NCBI GenBank assembly: GCA_947500755.1
Contig: CANMTO010000023.1
Location: 1 to 38,619, forward strand
Reading direction: 5' to 3'
Source: Flavobacteriales bacterium
GTDB taxonomy: Bacteria > Bacteroidota > Bacteroidia > Flavobacteriales_D > Crocinitomicaceae
DNA length: 38,619 nt
This document shows positions 8,556-17,576 of this stretch, in pieces. Numbering within the stretch: position 1 is the first letter of the stretch; each line of letters begins with the position of its first letter. A model generated the notes under the pieces. That model saw nothing but the letters and a program-made list of their open reading frames with translations, was not told where the DNA came from and made no database searches. Both the position numbers and the translations under genes were made by a program.

Positions 8556-10507
8556 TATTTCCCAAGGTTGTAAAGCACTTTTTTATTGACTTTAACCTTA
8601 TATTTCGAAGTCAAGCTATCCAGCCAATTTTTCTCCAAGAAGTTTTGATAATCTGAAGTAGCAGAACCTTTAGCCTCATTGAATTCTTTTCTCATCACGG
8701 GCAACATATTCGTTACCTTTACCACGTATAGCTTACCATCAAACTCATAGGTGCTATTCACTCCCATTGCTAGGGATTTCCCTTTCATGAACGCCGTAGT
8801 TTCTGGGTCAAACTTGTTCATTTTGACCTTTAAATTTAACTCTGAATCCTTATTTACTTTTTCGATTACATGTTTTGAAGTGATGGTATCATTCACGATC
8901 ATTGAAGCAACTTCATACGCAACCCCCTTGCTCAAACACTCATACACCGTTGCCTCAAGGCGTGCGGGCCACATGTATTTATCACGGTTAGCTAAAAAAT
9001 AAGCGCGAAGTCCGGCCGTGTCTTTAACTGCTTTATTCCAAACTTTATCCGACATTACTTCGTACAATAAAATCCCATCGTGATACTCATTGGTAAGTGC
9101 TTTGTAGTCCGGATATTTAGCGGGAAGCAGGCTTTCCTCATACTCCAAAATCGCCGATTTTTGCCAATTGACATACTGAGTAGCTACCGTCATTTTTGCT
9201 TCATCTTTTTTGAGCGCACGGTAGTTTTTTTCTAAATAGCGGGCAAATTGTTGTTGACCAAAAGAAACGCCATCTAGCGTAAAGAGGGTTTTGTTCGACT
9301 TCAATCCAGTTGCGTTCCATTTCCCCATGAAATAGGTGGAATCTACGTTGTTTTCGAACCACACTAAGTTTTCTGTAGGACCTGGGGTGAACTTATATTT
9401 CACCTTCAATTTTCTTACAAAAGAATTTTGTGTTTTCTTGGAGCGTTCATCCTTATTTACCTTGGTTTGCAATTCTTTTTTTAAGGATTCAAACGATGCA
9501 ACATCTTTGCGTTCTAAGCGCTTGATGATGTGGTAGCCATAGTTTGTTTTCAAGGGGGAACTGAACTCCCCATCGGCCTGAAGGGCAAAAGCTACCTCCT
9601 CAAATTCGGGAACCATACGCTGTGTAGTTCCTGATCCGAACATGGGTAATTCACCGCCTTTTTTACTGGTCCCTGGATCGTCGGAATACATTGCTGCCAT
9701 TTCCTCCCATTTGGCCCCATCTTTCAGCTTTTGGTAAATTTCATCGATTTTCTTTTTTGCGTTATCCTTGGTTTCTTGATCCGCATCTTTGGCCACACTG
9801 ATCATTAAGTGAGCCGTTTTAATGGACCCACGGGAAGGACGAAGCCCTGTAGTTTTCATGATGTGGTAGCCAAAACGGGTTCTAAAAGGCATGGAAACAT
9901 TCCCAACCGGAGTTTTGTATGCCATATCTTCAAAGGGATAGACCATTTGAAAGGCTGTAAAGTACCCTAAATCACCCCCGTTATTAGCGGCAGAAGGATC
10001 ATCAGAACCGTTTTTCATTCGGGCAACCGAAGCGAAATCCTCTCCTTTATCGATGCGCGCCTTGAGGGCAAGAATTCGATTGTATGCTGCCAAGGTATCT
10101 GCGGGGGTTGCTGATGGATCCAATTTCACGAGAATGTGCGCACATCGGACTTCATTCACTGTTCTAAAGTAGGCTTCTCGCACCAAGCTATCATTTTGAG
10201 CCGAGTCGATTAAATACGGAATTGCTAACTGTCGCTTATATCCTTCATACTCGCGCTTTAACTTCGGTATAGTGTCATACCCAAGTGCTTCTGCTTCAAT
10301 GACTTTTAATTTAAACTTTTTAAACAAATCCATATATTCATCCATGGAAGCCTGGTCATATTTTGGATTTGGATTATTCTTTAAATAAATCTGCAAGAAT
10401 TCACTTTTTGTGATTTTTTCTCCGTTAACCTTCAGGATAACCGGATCTTTTTGACCATAAGCCAAGGAAAAAACGAGCGTTAAAATTCCAAATACTATTC
10501 TTTTCAT
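8555..10507 (-). CDS. Tandem-parvulin periplasmic peptidyl-prolyl isomerase (PpiC/SurA type)
   Basis: A 650-residue secreted protein with a signal peptide (MKRIVFGILTLVFSLAYG, then Q). Two complete parvulin domains follow: one at about residues 125-225 (RCAHILVKL ... FGYHIMK) and one at about 233-340 (IKTAHLMIS ... DDPGTSKKGG ... YGYHIIKR). The C-terminal 300 residues are lysine-rich and of no recognised domain, a layout common in Bacteroidota. It probably acts as a chaperone for outer-membrane or secreted proteins. It lies 10 bp after guaB and overlaps the SurA-like gene by one base, so the pair is almost certainly co-transcribed. Confidence 0.88.
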   Translation of the reverse strand: MKRIVFGILTLVFSLAYGQKDPVILKVNGEKITKSEFLQIYLKNNPNPKYDQASMDEYMDLFKKFKLKVIEAEALGYDTIPKLKREYEGYKRQLAIPYLIDSAQNDSLVREAYFRTVNEVRCAHILVKLDPSATPADTLAAYNRILALKARIDKGEDFASVARMKNGSDDPSAANNGGDLGYFTAFQMVYPFEDMAYKTPVGNVSMPFRTRFGYHIMKTTGLRPSRGSIKTAHLMISVAKDADQETKDNAKKKIDEIYQKLKDGAKWEEMAAMYSDDPGTSKKGGELPMFGSGTTQRMVPEFEEVAFALQADGEFSSPLKTNYGYHIIKRLERKDVASFESLKKELQTKVNKDERSKKTQNSFVRKLKVKYKFTPGPTENLVWFENNVDSTYFMGKWNATGLKSNKTLFTLDGVSFGQQQFARYLEKNYRALKKDEAKMTVATQYVNWQKSAILEYEESLLPAKYPDYKALTNEYHDGILLYEVMSDKVWNKAVKDTAGLRAYFLANRDKYMWPARLEATVYECLSKGVAYEVASMIVNDTITSKHVIEKVNKDSELNLKVKMNKFDPETTAFMKGKSLAMGVNSTYEFDGKLYVVKVTNMLPVMRKEFNEAKGSATSDYQNFLEKNWLDSLTSKYKVKVNKKVLYNLGK

Positions 10508-10517
10508 GTGTGTTTGT

Positions 10518-11990
10518 TTATTTTAAACTATAATTAGGAGCTTCTCTAGTGATGGTTACATCATGTGGGTGGGATTCTCTAACACCAGCAGAAGTAATTC
10601 GAACAAAACGGGCACCTTTTAAATCGGCGATTGATTTTGCTCCGCAATACCCCATACCAGCGCGCAAGCCACCTGTAATTTGGTACATCACCTCTAAGAG
10701 TTGTCCTTTAAATGGAACACGGCCAGAAATACCTTCGGGCACTAATTTTTTAATATTTTCTTCACCGGATTGGAAATAGCGATCTTTTGATCCCTTCTGC
10801 ATCGCTTCTAGCGAACCCATTCCCCGATATGTTTTGAATTTACGACCTTCATAAATGATGGTTTCTCCGGGTGATTCTTCTACCCCTGCAAACATTCCAC
10901 CGAGCATTACACTATCCGCACCAGCTGCAATAGCCTTAACAATATCACCCGTGTAGCGAATCCCTCCGTCTGCAATTACAGGTACACCGCTTCCTTCAAT
11001 CGCTTTGGCAACTTCATTAACGGCAGTTAACTGAGGAACACCTACGCCTGCAATGATGCGTGTAGTGCAGATCGAACCCGGACCGATTCCCACTTTAACG
11101 GCATCAGCCCCCGCTTCGACTAAAAAACGAGCAGCTTCACCTGTAGCGATATTACCTACTACCACCTCTAAGGTTGGATAGATCTCTTTGATTCCTTTTA
11201 ATTGTTGCACAACTCCGGCGGTATGAGCATGAGCCGTATCAATGACTACTGCATCTACACCTGCCTCTACGAGGGCTTTTACACGCTCCATGGTATCGTC
11301 TGCAATACCGATGGCAGCAGCCACTCGAAGGCGTCCTAAATTGTCTTTACAGGAAAGTGGATGTTCTTTTACTTTAATGATATCACGGTAGGTAATTAAG
11401 CCAATCAATCGGCCCTCTAAATCAACCACGGGTAACTTCTCAATTCGATTCTTCTGGAGAATAGTTTCTGCCGTGGCTAAATCAGTTCCGTCTTTTGTGG
11501 TGATTAAATTGGTAGAGGTCATGACCTCTAGGATTGGTTTAGATAACTCGCGTTCAAAGCGCAAATCGCGGTTAGTTACAATGCCTTTCAAGCAGCGAAT
11601 TTCATCCACCACAGGAATGCCGCCAATGCTATTTTCTTTCATCAACGCTAGGGCATCACCCACGGTAGCGGATTCAGACAGGGTGATTGGATCAATGATC
11701 ATTCCACTTTCAGAGCGCTTCACTTTACGCACTTCGATTGCCTGCTCCGCAATGGTCATGTTTTTGTGAACTACTCCAATTCCTCCTTGTTGCGCAATAG
11801 CAATTGCCAAGCGATGCTCGGTAACGGTATCCATGGCAGAGGACACCACTGGCGCATTTACGATAATGTTTCTTGAGAAGCGACTTTGCAGAACAACCTC
11901 TCGAGGTAATACTTGAGAAAAAGCAGGTACCAACAGCACATCATCGAACGTGAGGCCTTCAGTAATTTGAGTTAAATTAGTTAGTGACAT
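10518..11990 (-). CDS. guaB: Inosine-5'-monophosphate dehydrogenase
   Basis: Oxidises IMP to XMP with NAD+, the committed step to guanine nucleotides. The chosen ATG at 11990 gives the usual 490 aa ([20 protein letters not shown]); a frame open to 12020 would begin inside the promoter element. The catalytic cysteine is C308 in [11 protein letters not shown], the two CBS domains lie at about 95-205, and the substrate loops include [10 protein letters not shown] and MGSLEAM. The gene leads the minus-strand run into the two PPIase genes. A -7 element is present at 12018-12025. Confidence 0.97.
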   Translation of the reverse strand: MSLTNLTQITEGLTFDDVLLVPAFSQVLPREVVLQSRFSRNIIVNAPVVSSAMDTVTEHRLAIAIAQQGGIGVVHKNMTIAEQAIEVRKVKRSESGMIIDPITLSESATVGDALALMKENSIGGIPVVDEIRCLKGIVTNRDLRFERELSKPILEVMTSTNLITTKDGTDLATAETILQKNRIEKLPVVDLEGRLIGLITYRDIIKVKEHPLSCKDNLGRLRVAAAIGIADDTMERVKALVEAGVDAVVIDTAHAHTAGVVQQLKGIKEIYPTLEVVVGNIATGEAARFLVEAGADAVKVGIGPGSICTTRIIAGVGVPQLTAVNEVAKAIEGSGVPVIADGGIRYTGDIVKAIAAGADSVMLGGMFAGVEESPGETIIYEGRKFKTYRGMGSLEAMQKGSKDRYFQSGEENIKKLVPEGISGRVPFKGQLLEVMYQITGGLRAGMGYCGAKSIADLKGARFVRITSAGVRESHPHDVTITREAPNYSLK

Positions 11991-12017
11991 GTTTGAATCT
12001 AAAGCAATAAATTCTCG

Positions 12018-12025
12018 CAAAAATA
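12018..12025 (-). promoter_or_regulatory. -7 promoter element of guaB
   Basis: The minus strand reads TATTTTTG, an exact match to TAnnTTTG, 27 bp before the guaB ATG at 11990. No TTG is found at the expected -33 distance. It fixes the guaB start downstream of the longer open frame. Confidence 0.6.
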
Positions 12026-12122
12026 CTAAATTTCAGGGGATTATTTTAGTGAAGGGAACTTGAAATGTTAATTAAATTAAAATCACCCTTTTCCTGCGCT
12101 TTTTTCATTAATCTTGTAGCCT

Positions 12123-12755
12123 ATGAAATGGATGACGCTTTGCCTTATATTGCTTATTTCACTTGCAGCCAGGTCTCAGCGATCACACATAGACACGGCC
12201 AGTATGCTTCAAATTTCTGGAGTAATAATTGCGGAGGACAACCTAGAACCACTTCCATATACTACGGTGTGGAATAAATCCATTCGAAAAGGGGTGATTT
12301 CTGATTATTACGGGTTTTTCACTATGGTTTCCTTTCCGGGCGACACCTTGATCTTTAACTTTTATGGGTACGCAAGTTCGAGCTACATTATACCAGACAC
12401 GTTATTGGACAATCGTTACAGCATCGTACACCTGATGCAAGCGGATACCTTGAATATGCCTGAGGTTGTTGTTCACCCGTGGCCATCTCGCGACGAATTT
12501 GCTCGGTATTTTGTGGAGATGCGGCCTTATGAAGACGCCATGCGTAAGGCTCAGCGAGAATTATCCGGAGAATCTTTGGCCTTTGTCGCCGCAAAAATGA
12601 GCAATGACGCTTCCCTCGCCTATGGATATGCTCAAAACCAGCGATTAACCAAGCTGTACAGCAATGGACAATTGCCAGTAAACAATTTGTTCAATCCCTA
12701 TTCGTGGGCTAAATTAGTGCAGGATTGGAAAGCTGGAAAACTTGGACGTCAATGA
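12123..12755 (+). CDS. Secreted CarboxypepD_reg-like domain protein
   Basis: A 210-residue exported protein: the signal peptide MKWMTLCLILLISLAARS ends before Q, followed by a carboxypeptidase-regulatory-like beta-sandwich (about residues 28-115) with the diagnostic flow ISGVIIAEDNLEPLPYTTVW, GVISDYYGFFTM, SFPGDTLIFNFYGY and MPEVVVHPWPSRDEF. This domain is common at the N terminus of TonB-dependent receptors, but here no barrel follows. The tail is helical and ends in a basic stretch. Promoter evidence is weak (TAATCTTG at 12109-12116, one mismatch). Its end overlaps the convergent HD gene by 7 bp. Function unknown; the family is annotated only by the domain. Confidence 0.8.
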   Translation: MKWMTLCLILLISLAARSQRSHIDTASMLQISGVIIAEDNLEPLPYTTVWNKSIRKGVISDYYGFFTMVSFPGDTLIFNFYGYASSSYIIPDTLLDNRYSIVHLMQADTLNMPEVVVHPWPSRDEFARYFVEMRPYEDAMRKAQRELSGESLAFVAAKMSNDASLAYGYAQNQRLTKLYSNGQLPVNNLFNPYSWAKLVQDWKAGKLGRQ

Positions 12756-13993
12756 TGCTGAGGATAACACAGGAAGTATTTCTCAACGGGATGAGCCAGG
12801 GCTGAAATATTCAGATTATCTGATGCTTTTGCCAAATCAATTACCGCACCGTTTTTCATGAGCAAATTGATATTTTGCTTATCGTTGGTATATGCTTTGT
12901 TCATCAACAAATCGTGGTAAACCAAATCATCTAAGCCTTCTGAATCCACATTGAAGTGATTGCGCACCAATTCTTTTTCGAGTGAAATGCGGTCAATTGG
13001 AAAGGGTTGTTTAGAAATTTCAATTTTGAACAAGTTTCGATTCACCAACCCACTGCATAACAGGGATAAAATTCGGTCCTCATGTTGTTGCCATACTTTA
13101 ATGGCTCCCCAAATGTCGTAATCATCTAATTGTGAAAACGCATCCAAATACTGCGGATCCGATTGAAAATCACATAACTTCACATCTTTCTGAAGGAATA
13201 ACGCAAGGGCTGGAGAGGCAAAAAGCAGAACACCTTGTTTCGATAAGTGCTTAGCTCTTCGCAAGGCATGAATCAACATATGCTCTGCGGCCACTACGGT
13301 TTTGTGAAGATATACTTGCCAATACATTAAACGACGAGCAACAATGAACTTTTCTACCGAATAAATTCCTTTTTCTTCTAACACCAAATTACCTTCATGC
13401 ACCGCAAGCATCTCAATGAGACGGTCTGAACCAATAATTCCTTCACTTACCCCACTGTAAAAACTATCGCGATTCAAATAATCTAAGCGATCCATGTCGA
13501 GTTGACTAGAAACCAATTGATGCAAAAAGGGTTTCGCGTATTCGTTTTTAAAAATCAAATTGGCCCTTCCCAGATCATCTCCGAATTCTTTGGACAAGCG
13601 TTCAATGAATAATCCACTTAAATCTTCATGGGTTACTCCATTGACGATATCGTATTCCAAGGCATGACTGAACGGACCATGTCCGATGTCGTGTAAGAGA
13701 ATGGCTAACTTAACGGCGCGTTCTTCATCTTCCGTAATCTCATTCCCTTTCCGACGAAGTACCGAAACGGCCAAGCCCATCAAGTGCATAGCTCCCAACA
13801 CATGGGTATAACGTGTATGTTGGGCACCTGGATAGACCAAATAGGAAAGTCCTAATTGCATTATCCGACGAAGGCGCTGCATGTAGGGGTGATTCAATAC
13901 ATCAAAAATTAACTCATCGGGAACTGCGATAAAACCATAAACCGGATCGTTAATGATTTTCTTTTTGTTGGAAGGATGAGAAAAAGTTGGCAA
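12749..13993 (-). CDS. HD-domain phosphohydrolase (dGTPase/SAMHD1-like)
   Basis: A 414-residue cytoplasmic protein of the family containing dNTP triphosphohydrolases. The metal site is visible as H64 (RYTHVLGAMH), H101-D102 (LLHDIGHGPFSHALE) and the aspartates in LDMDRLDYLNRD (about 166-176). Real substrate is unknown; many bacterial members are dNTPases. The start is TTG at 13993: the first in-frame ATG would remove the conserved N-terminal NDPVYGFIAVP segment, and an upstream stop (TAA) closes the frame. A promoter element 25 bp upstream supports this start. It is divergent from porX with only 47 bp between the two start codons. Confidence 0.9.
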   Translation of the reverse strand: MPTFSHPSNKKKIINDPVYGFIAVPDELIFDVLNHPYMQRLRRIMQLGLSYLVYPGAQHTRYTHVLGAMHLMGLAVSVLRRKGNEITEDEERAVKLAILLHDIGHGPFSHALEYDIVNGVTHEDLSGLFIERLSKEFGDDLGRANLIFKNEYAKPFLHQLVSSQLDMDRLDYLNRDSFYSGVSEGIIGSDRLIEMLAVHEGNLVLEEKGIYSVEKFIVARRLMYWQVYLHKTVVAAEHMLIHALRRAKHLSKQGVLLFASPALALFLQKDVKLCDFQSDPQYLDAFSQLDDYDIWGAIKVWQQHEDRILSLLCSGLVNRNLFKIEISKQPFPIDRISLEKELVRNHFNVDSEGLDDLVYHDLLMNKAYTNDKQNINLLMKNGAVIDLAKASDNLNISALAHPVEKYFLCYPQHH

Positions 13994-14018
13994 TTGCTTA
14001 TTTTTACAATTAATACTG

Positions 14019-14026
14019 CAAACTTA
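14019..14026 (-). promoter_or_regulatory. -7 promoter element of the HD-domain gene
   Basis: The minus strand reads TAAGTTTG, matching TAnnTTTG, 25 bp before the TTG start at 13993. It lies in the 47-bp interval shared with porX, so the two divergent promoters must be packed closely. No clear -33 TTG. Confidence 0.5.
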
Positions 14027-14040
14027 CTTAATTAAACGCA

Positions 14041-15582
14041 ATGGGTAAAATACTTTGGGCTGACGACGAAATAGACTTACTAAAACCGCATATCCTATTT
14101 CTAGAATCTAAGGGGTATTCTGTAGACCGTGTAACGAATGGTACGGATGCTATTGATAAAGCCGAAGAAAACACATACGATGTCATTTTCCTAGATGAGA
14201 ACATGCCAGGAATCAGTGGTTTGGAAGCCTTATCCAAAATCAAGGAAACCAACCCCCTAGTGCCCGTGGTCATGATCACCAAAAGTGAGGAAGAATTCAT
14301 CATGGAGGAGGCCATTGGAAGCAAAATCGCAGATTACCTCATCAAACCGGTGAACCCCAATCAAATATTACTCAGCCTTAAGAAAATATTGCAGCAAACT
14401 CAGTTGGTAGCTCAAAAAACTAACGTCAACTACCAGCAGGAATTCCGTCAACTCGGCATGCAGTTAAACAACCGAATGGATGCCAATGAATGGACAGAAA
14501 TGCATCGTAAATTGGTGTATTGGGAGTTGGAATTGGAACAAGCGGAAGACAAAGCCATGAAGGAAATCTTCGACATGCAGAAAAAAGAAGCGAACCAGCT
14601 CTTTTGTGATTTCATTGAAGACAATTACCTCGATTGGTTGAACGGCACTGAAGATACGCCGTACATGTTACACAACATGATTCGAACGCGGGTATTGCCC
14701 AAAATCGGCAAGCAAAAATTGGCGGTATTGGTGATCGATAACTTGCGCTACGACCAATGGAAAATATTGGAACCCCTGATCTCTAAATCGTATCAAAAGG
14801 AAGAAGAGTATGTGATTTACTCCATATTACCGACCGCTACACACTACGCACGAAACGCATTTTTCGCTGGATTACTTCCCTCTGAAATCGAGAAGAAATT
14901 CCCGCAATATTGGCGCTATGAAGAAGACGAGGGAAGTAAAAATCAATTTGAAAAAGAATTGCTGGAGCAGCAACTTAAGCGATTAAGTAAGCAGTGTAAG
15001 TGGAGTTACCACAAAATCACAAATCTTGAAGCCGGAAAAAAACTTAACGAACAATTTAATCAAATCAAAGATAACGACGTGAACTTTGTGGTTTACAACT
15101 TTGTAGACATGCTCTCGCATGCTCGAACAGAAATGGAAATGATTCGAGAATTAGCCAGCGATGAAGCGGCTTATCGCTCCTTGACCAAATCATGGTTTGA
15201 GCATTCCCCATTGCACGAATTGATCTTAAAATTCCGTGAAATTGGCGCGCATCTGACCATTACCACAGACCATGGAACAGTAAAGGTGAATAAACCAATA
15301 AAAATCGTGGGAGAACGCTCTACCAACAGCAACCTGCGCTATAAAGTTGGGCGTGGACTCAGTTATAATGCGAAAGAAGTATTTGTAGTTAAAAAGCCAA
15401 CCGAAGCCTTTCTTCCCCAGATAAAACTTTCTAATGAGTACATCTTTGCCCGAGAGGCAGATTTCTTTGTATACCCAAATAACTACAATCACTTTGTAAA
15501 TTATTACGGAAATACGTTTCAACATGGCGGGATTTCTATGGAAGAAATGCTGATACCCTACATCGAGTTGCATCCCAAGTAA
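14041..15582 (+). CDS. porX: PorX: response regulator with PglZ (alkaline phosphatase superfamily) output domain
   Basis: T9SS regulatory protein of 513 aa. The receiver domain (1-120) has acidic pocket D8-D9, phospho-acceptor D52 (VIFLDENMPG), T80 and K102. A helical linker leads to a PglZ domain with metal-ligand-like residues D233 (VLVIDNLRYDQW), T265/T267 (LPTATHY), D356/H360 (FVDMLSH), D410-H411 (TTDHGT) and H495 (QHGG). In Porphyromonas and Flavobacterium PorX works with the sensor PorY, and its PglZ domain has been reported as a zinc-dependent phosphodiesterase. PorY is not in this window. Start ATG at 14041 is family-like. It is followed 52 bp later by sufS, which has its own promoter. 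Confidence 0.95.
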   Translation: MGKILWADDEIDLLKPHILFLESKGYSVDRVTNGTDAIDKAEENTYDVIFLDENMPGISGLEALSKIKETNPLVPVVMITKSEEEFIMEEAIGSKIADYLIKPVNPNQILLSLKKILQQTQLVAQKTNVNYQQEFRQLGMQLNNRMDANEWTEMHRKLVYWELELEQAEDKAMKEIFDMQKKEANQLFCDFIEDNYLDWLNGTEDTPYMLHNMIRTRVLPKIGKQKLAVLVIDNLRYDQWKILEPLISKSYQKEEEYVIYSILPTATHYARNAFFAGLLPSEIEKKFPQYWRYEEDEGSKNQFEKELLEQQLKRLSKQCKWSYHKITNLEAGKKLNEQFNQIKDNDVNFVVYNFVDMLSHARTEMEMIRELASDEAAYRSLTKSWFEHSPLHELILKFREIGAHLTITTDHGTVKVNKPIKIVGERSTNSNLRYKVGRGLSYNAKEVFVVKKPTEAFLPQIKLSNEYIFAREADFFVYPNNYNHFVNYYGNTFQHGGISMEEMLIPYIELHPK

Positions 15583-15622
15583 CTTTCGCCTATTTAGAAC
15601 TATTCCACGTAATGGATTGTTG

Positions 15623-15630
15623 TACCTTTG
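15623..15630 (+). promoter_or_regulatory. -7 promoter element of the sufS-sufE-DUF59 operon
   Basis: TACCTTTG matches TAnnTTTG exactly and is only four bases from the sufS ATG at 15635. Transcription would then begin at or next to the start codon, implying a leaderless or near-leaderless mRNA. Confidence 0.6.
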
Positions 15631-15634
15631 TACC

Positions 15635-16855
15635 ATGAGTGAATTCAATGTAAATCAAATCAGAGCAGACTTTCCAATTTTGAAGGAATCTGTTAACGGT
15701 AAACCCCTGATTTACTTTGACAACGGTGCAACCTCTCAAAAACCGAAGCCCGTTATAGAACGGATTTCCAGCTTCTATACCCATGAAAACTCGAACGTTC
15801 ATCGAGGCGTACATTTCTTGAGTGATCAAGCTACCAATGCCTACGAACAGGCAAGAACTACAATCGCACAATACATTAATGCCTCACGCAGCCAAGAAGT
15901 GATTTTCACCAAAGGAACTACCGACTCCATTAACACGGTGGCTTTCAGTATGGGAGAAACACTCAACCCGGGAGATGAACTTCTGATTTCGGGCATGGAA
16001 CACCACTCAAATATTGTTCCTTGGCAAATGCTCTGTGAGCGAAAGGGTACGGTATTAAAAGTAATTCCCGTAACACCCGAAGGCACCCTGGATTTAGACG
16101 CTTTCGATGCCCTACTGAGCGAACGCACCAAATTATTAAGCATCATTCACATTTCGAATACCCTAGGCACCATAAACCCCGTGGAATACCTCATCGGCAA
16201 AGCGCATCAGGTAGGCGCTAAGGTATTACTGGATGCCGCGCAGAGTATACAACACCTTCCGATAGACGTACAAGCCTTGGATTGCGATTTTTTAACCTTT
16301 TCTGGGCACAAGGTTTTTGGTCCAACCGGCATAGGCATTCTCTATGGAAAAAAAGAAGTCTTAGAACCTCTTCCACCTTATCAAGGCGGCGGAGACATGA
16401 TTGATCAAGTGAGTTTTGAAAAAACAACCTACAACGGTCTACCTTTAAAATTTGAGGCGGGAACGCCAAACATAAGCGGTGCCATTGCCCTTGGTGCTGC
16501 GTTCAACTACTTGACGTCAATTGATTTGCGCGGCGCATTTAAACACGAGCATACCTTGGGAACTTATTTGAGGGCCCGAATGCGCGAAATTCCAGGAGTG
16601 CGATTCATTGGAGAAGCCCCGGAAACTAGCAGCACCTTGTCGTTTTTAATTGGCGACATACATCCACTGGATTTAGGCACCTTACTCGATAAGCAAGGAA
16701 TTGCTGTTCGTACAGGACATCATTGTACGCAACCCCTGATGAAACAATTCAACATTCCGGGAACGGTGCGTGCTTCGTTGGCATTTTACAACACCACGGA
16801 AGAAATAGACCAATTCATCGTTGCCATAGAACGTTCAATGCACTTGTTATCATGA
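15635..16855 (+). CDS. sufS: Cysteine desulfurase SufS
   Basis: PLP enzyme that takes sulfur from cysteine as a persulfide for Fe-S cluster assembly. The 406-residue length is standard. Motifs are the PLP lysine K226 in TFSGHKVFGPTG, the pyridine-stacking histidine in ISGMEHHSN, the PLP-binding LLDAAQS and the persulfide-carrying C364 in RTGHHCTQP. I use the ATG at 15635 (MSEFNVNQIRADFP); a TTG-initiated extension would lie inside the promoter. Its stop overlaps the SufE start by four bases (ATGA), matching the functional partnership. Confidence 0.97.
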   Translation: MSEFNVNQIRADFPILKESVNGKPLIYFDNGATSQKPKPVIERISSFYTHENSNVHRGVHFLSDQATNAYEQARTTIAQYINASRSQEVIFTKGTTDSINTVAFSMGETLNPGDELLISGMEHHSNIVPWQMLCERKGTVLKVIPVTPEGTLDLDAFDALLSERTKLLSIIHISNTLGTINPVEYLIGKAHQVGAKVLLDAAQSIQHLPIDVQALDCDFLTFSGHKVFGPTGIGILYGKKEVLEPLPPYQGGGDMIDQVSFEKTTYNGLPLKFEAGTPNISGAIALGAAFNYLTSIDLRGAFKHEHTLGTYLRARMREIPGVRFIGEAPETSSTLSFLIGDIHPLDLGTLLDKQGIAVRTGHHCTQPLMKQFNIPGTVRASLAFYNTTEEIDQFIVAIERSMHLLS

Positions 16856-17274
16856 GTAAATCCATCAACCAAATACAAGATGAAATCATTGAAGAATTTG
16901 AAATGTTTGATGATTGGATGGAAAAATATGAATACATCATTGACTTAGGGAAGGAGCTTCCCTTAATAACCGAGGAAAAGAAAACCGAAGATCGCTTAAT
17001 TCATGGATGCCAGTCGCGCGTTTGGGTAGCTTCAGAAATGACGGATACACACTTAGTATTTACCGCAGATTCAGATGCCATCATTACCAAAGGGATCATT
17101 AGTTTATTAATTCGTGTTTTATCGAACCAAACCCCCAAAGATATTGTTACTAGTGAATTATACTTTATTGGAAAAATCGGACTACAAGAGCATTTATCTC
17201 CAACGCGGGCCAATGGACTAGTAGGTATGATCAACCGATTAAAAAGCGACGGATTGAAGCAACTAACCCCATGA
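16852..17274 (+). CDS. sufE: SufE-type sulfur acceptor protein
   Basis: Accepts the persulfide sulfur from SufS and enhances its activity. The 140-residue protein shows the acceptor cysteine in HGCQSRVW near residue 47, and the fold-defining DDWMEKYEYIIDLGKELP near the N terminus. The true start is the ATG at 16852 within the ATGA overlap with sufS; longer frames read into the sufS coding region. Its own stop overlaps the following DUF59 gene by ATGA too, so the three are translationally coupled. Confidence 0.96.
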   Translation: MSKSINQIQDEIIEEFEMFDDWMEKYEYIIDLGKELPLITEEKKTEDRLIHGCQSRVWVASEMTDTHLVFTADSDAIITKGIISLLIRVLSNQTPKDIVTSELYFIGKIGLQEHLSPTRANGLVGMINRLKSDGLKQLTP

Positions 17275-17576
17275 TTGAACTAGAAAACGAAATCGTAACC
17301 GTATTAAAAAGCATTTATGACCCCGAAATTCCGGTAGATGTTTTTGAATTGGGATTGATTTATGAAATCCGAATTTCTGATAGCAAGGAAGTTGATATCG
17401 ACATGACCTTAACTTCCCCAAATTGTCCGGTGGCAGAGTCCTTACCGAAAGAGGTGGAAGACAAGGTAAAAGCGATGGAGGTTATCACGGATTGTCGCGT
17501 TCATATTGTATTTGATCCTCCCTGGGATAAAGACATGATGTCAGAGGAAGCAAAATTAGAACTGGGTTTCCTGTAA
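17271..17576 (+). CDS. SUF-associated DUF59 (MIP18-family) Fe-S assembly protein, SufT-like
   Basis: A 101-residue protein that fills the MIP18/DUF59 domain: DPEIPVDVFELGLIYEI (residues 17-33), MTLTSPNCPVAE (44-55, containing the conserved cysteine) and IVFDPPWDKDMMSE (about 79-92). Members help in Fe-S cluster assembly or delivery. Here it is the third gene of a coupled sufS-sufE-DUF59 operon without the SufBCD scaffold, which must lie elsewhere. Its TAA is directly followed, with no gap, by the stop codon of the convergent lipoprotein gene. Confidence 0.92.
   Translation: MIELENEIVTVLKSIYDPEIPVDVFELGLIYEIRISDSKEVDIDMTLTSPNCPVAESLPKEVEDKVKAMEVITDCRVHIVFDPPWDKDMMSEEAKLELGFL

Noticed and set aside
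12388..12594. Minus-strand 68-codon frame in the CarboxypepD_reg-like gene
   Set aside because: Low-quality shadow of a gene with signal peptide and known domain.
15226..15648. 140-codon minus-strand frame over the porX 3' end
   Set aside because: Antisense to the conserved PglZ domain; no start signal or homology.
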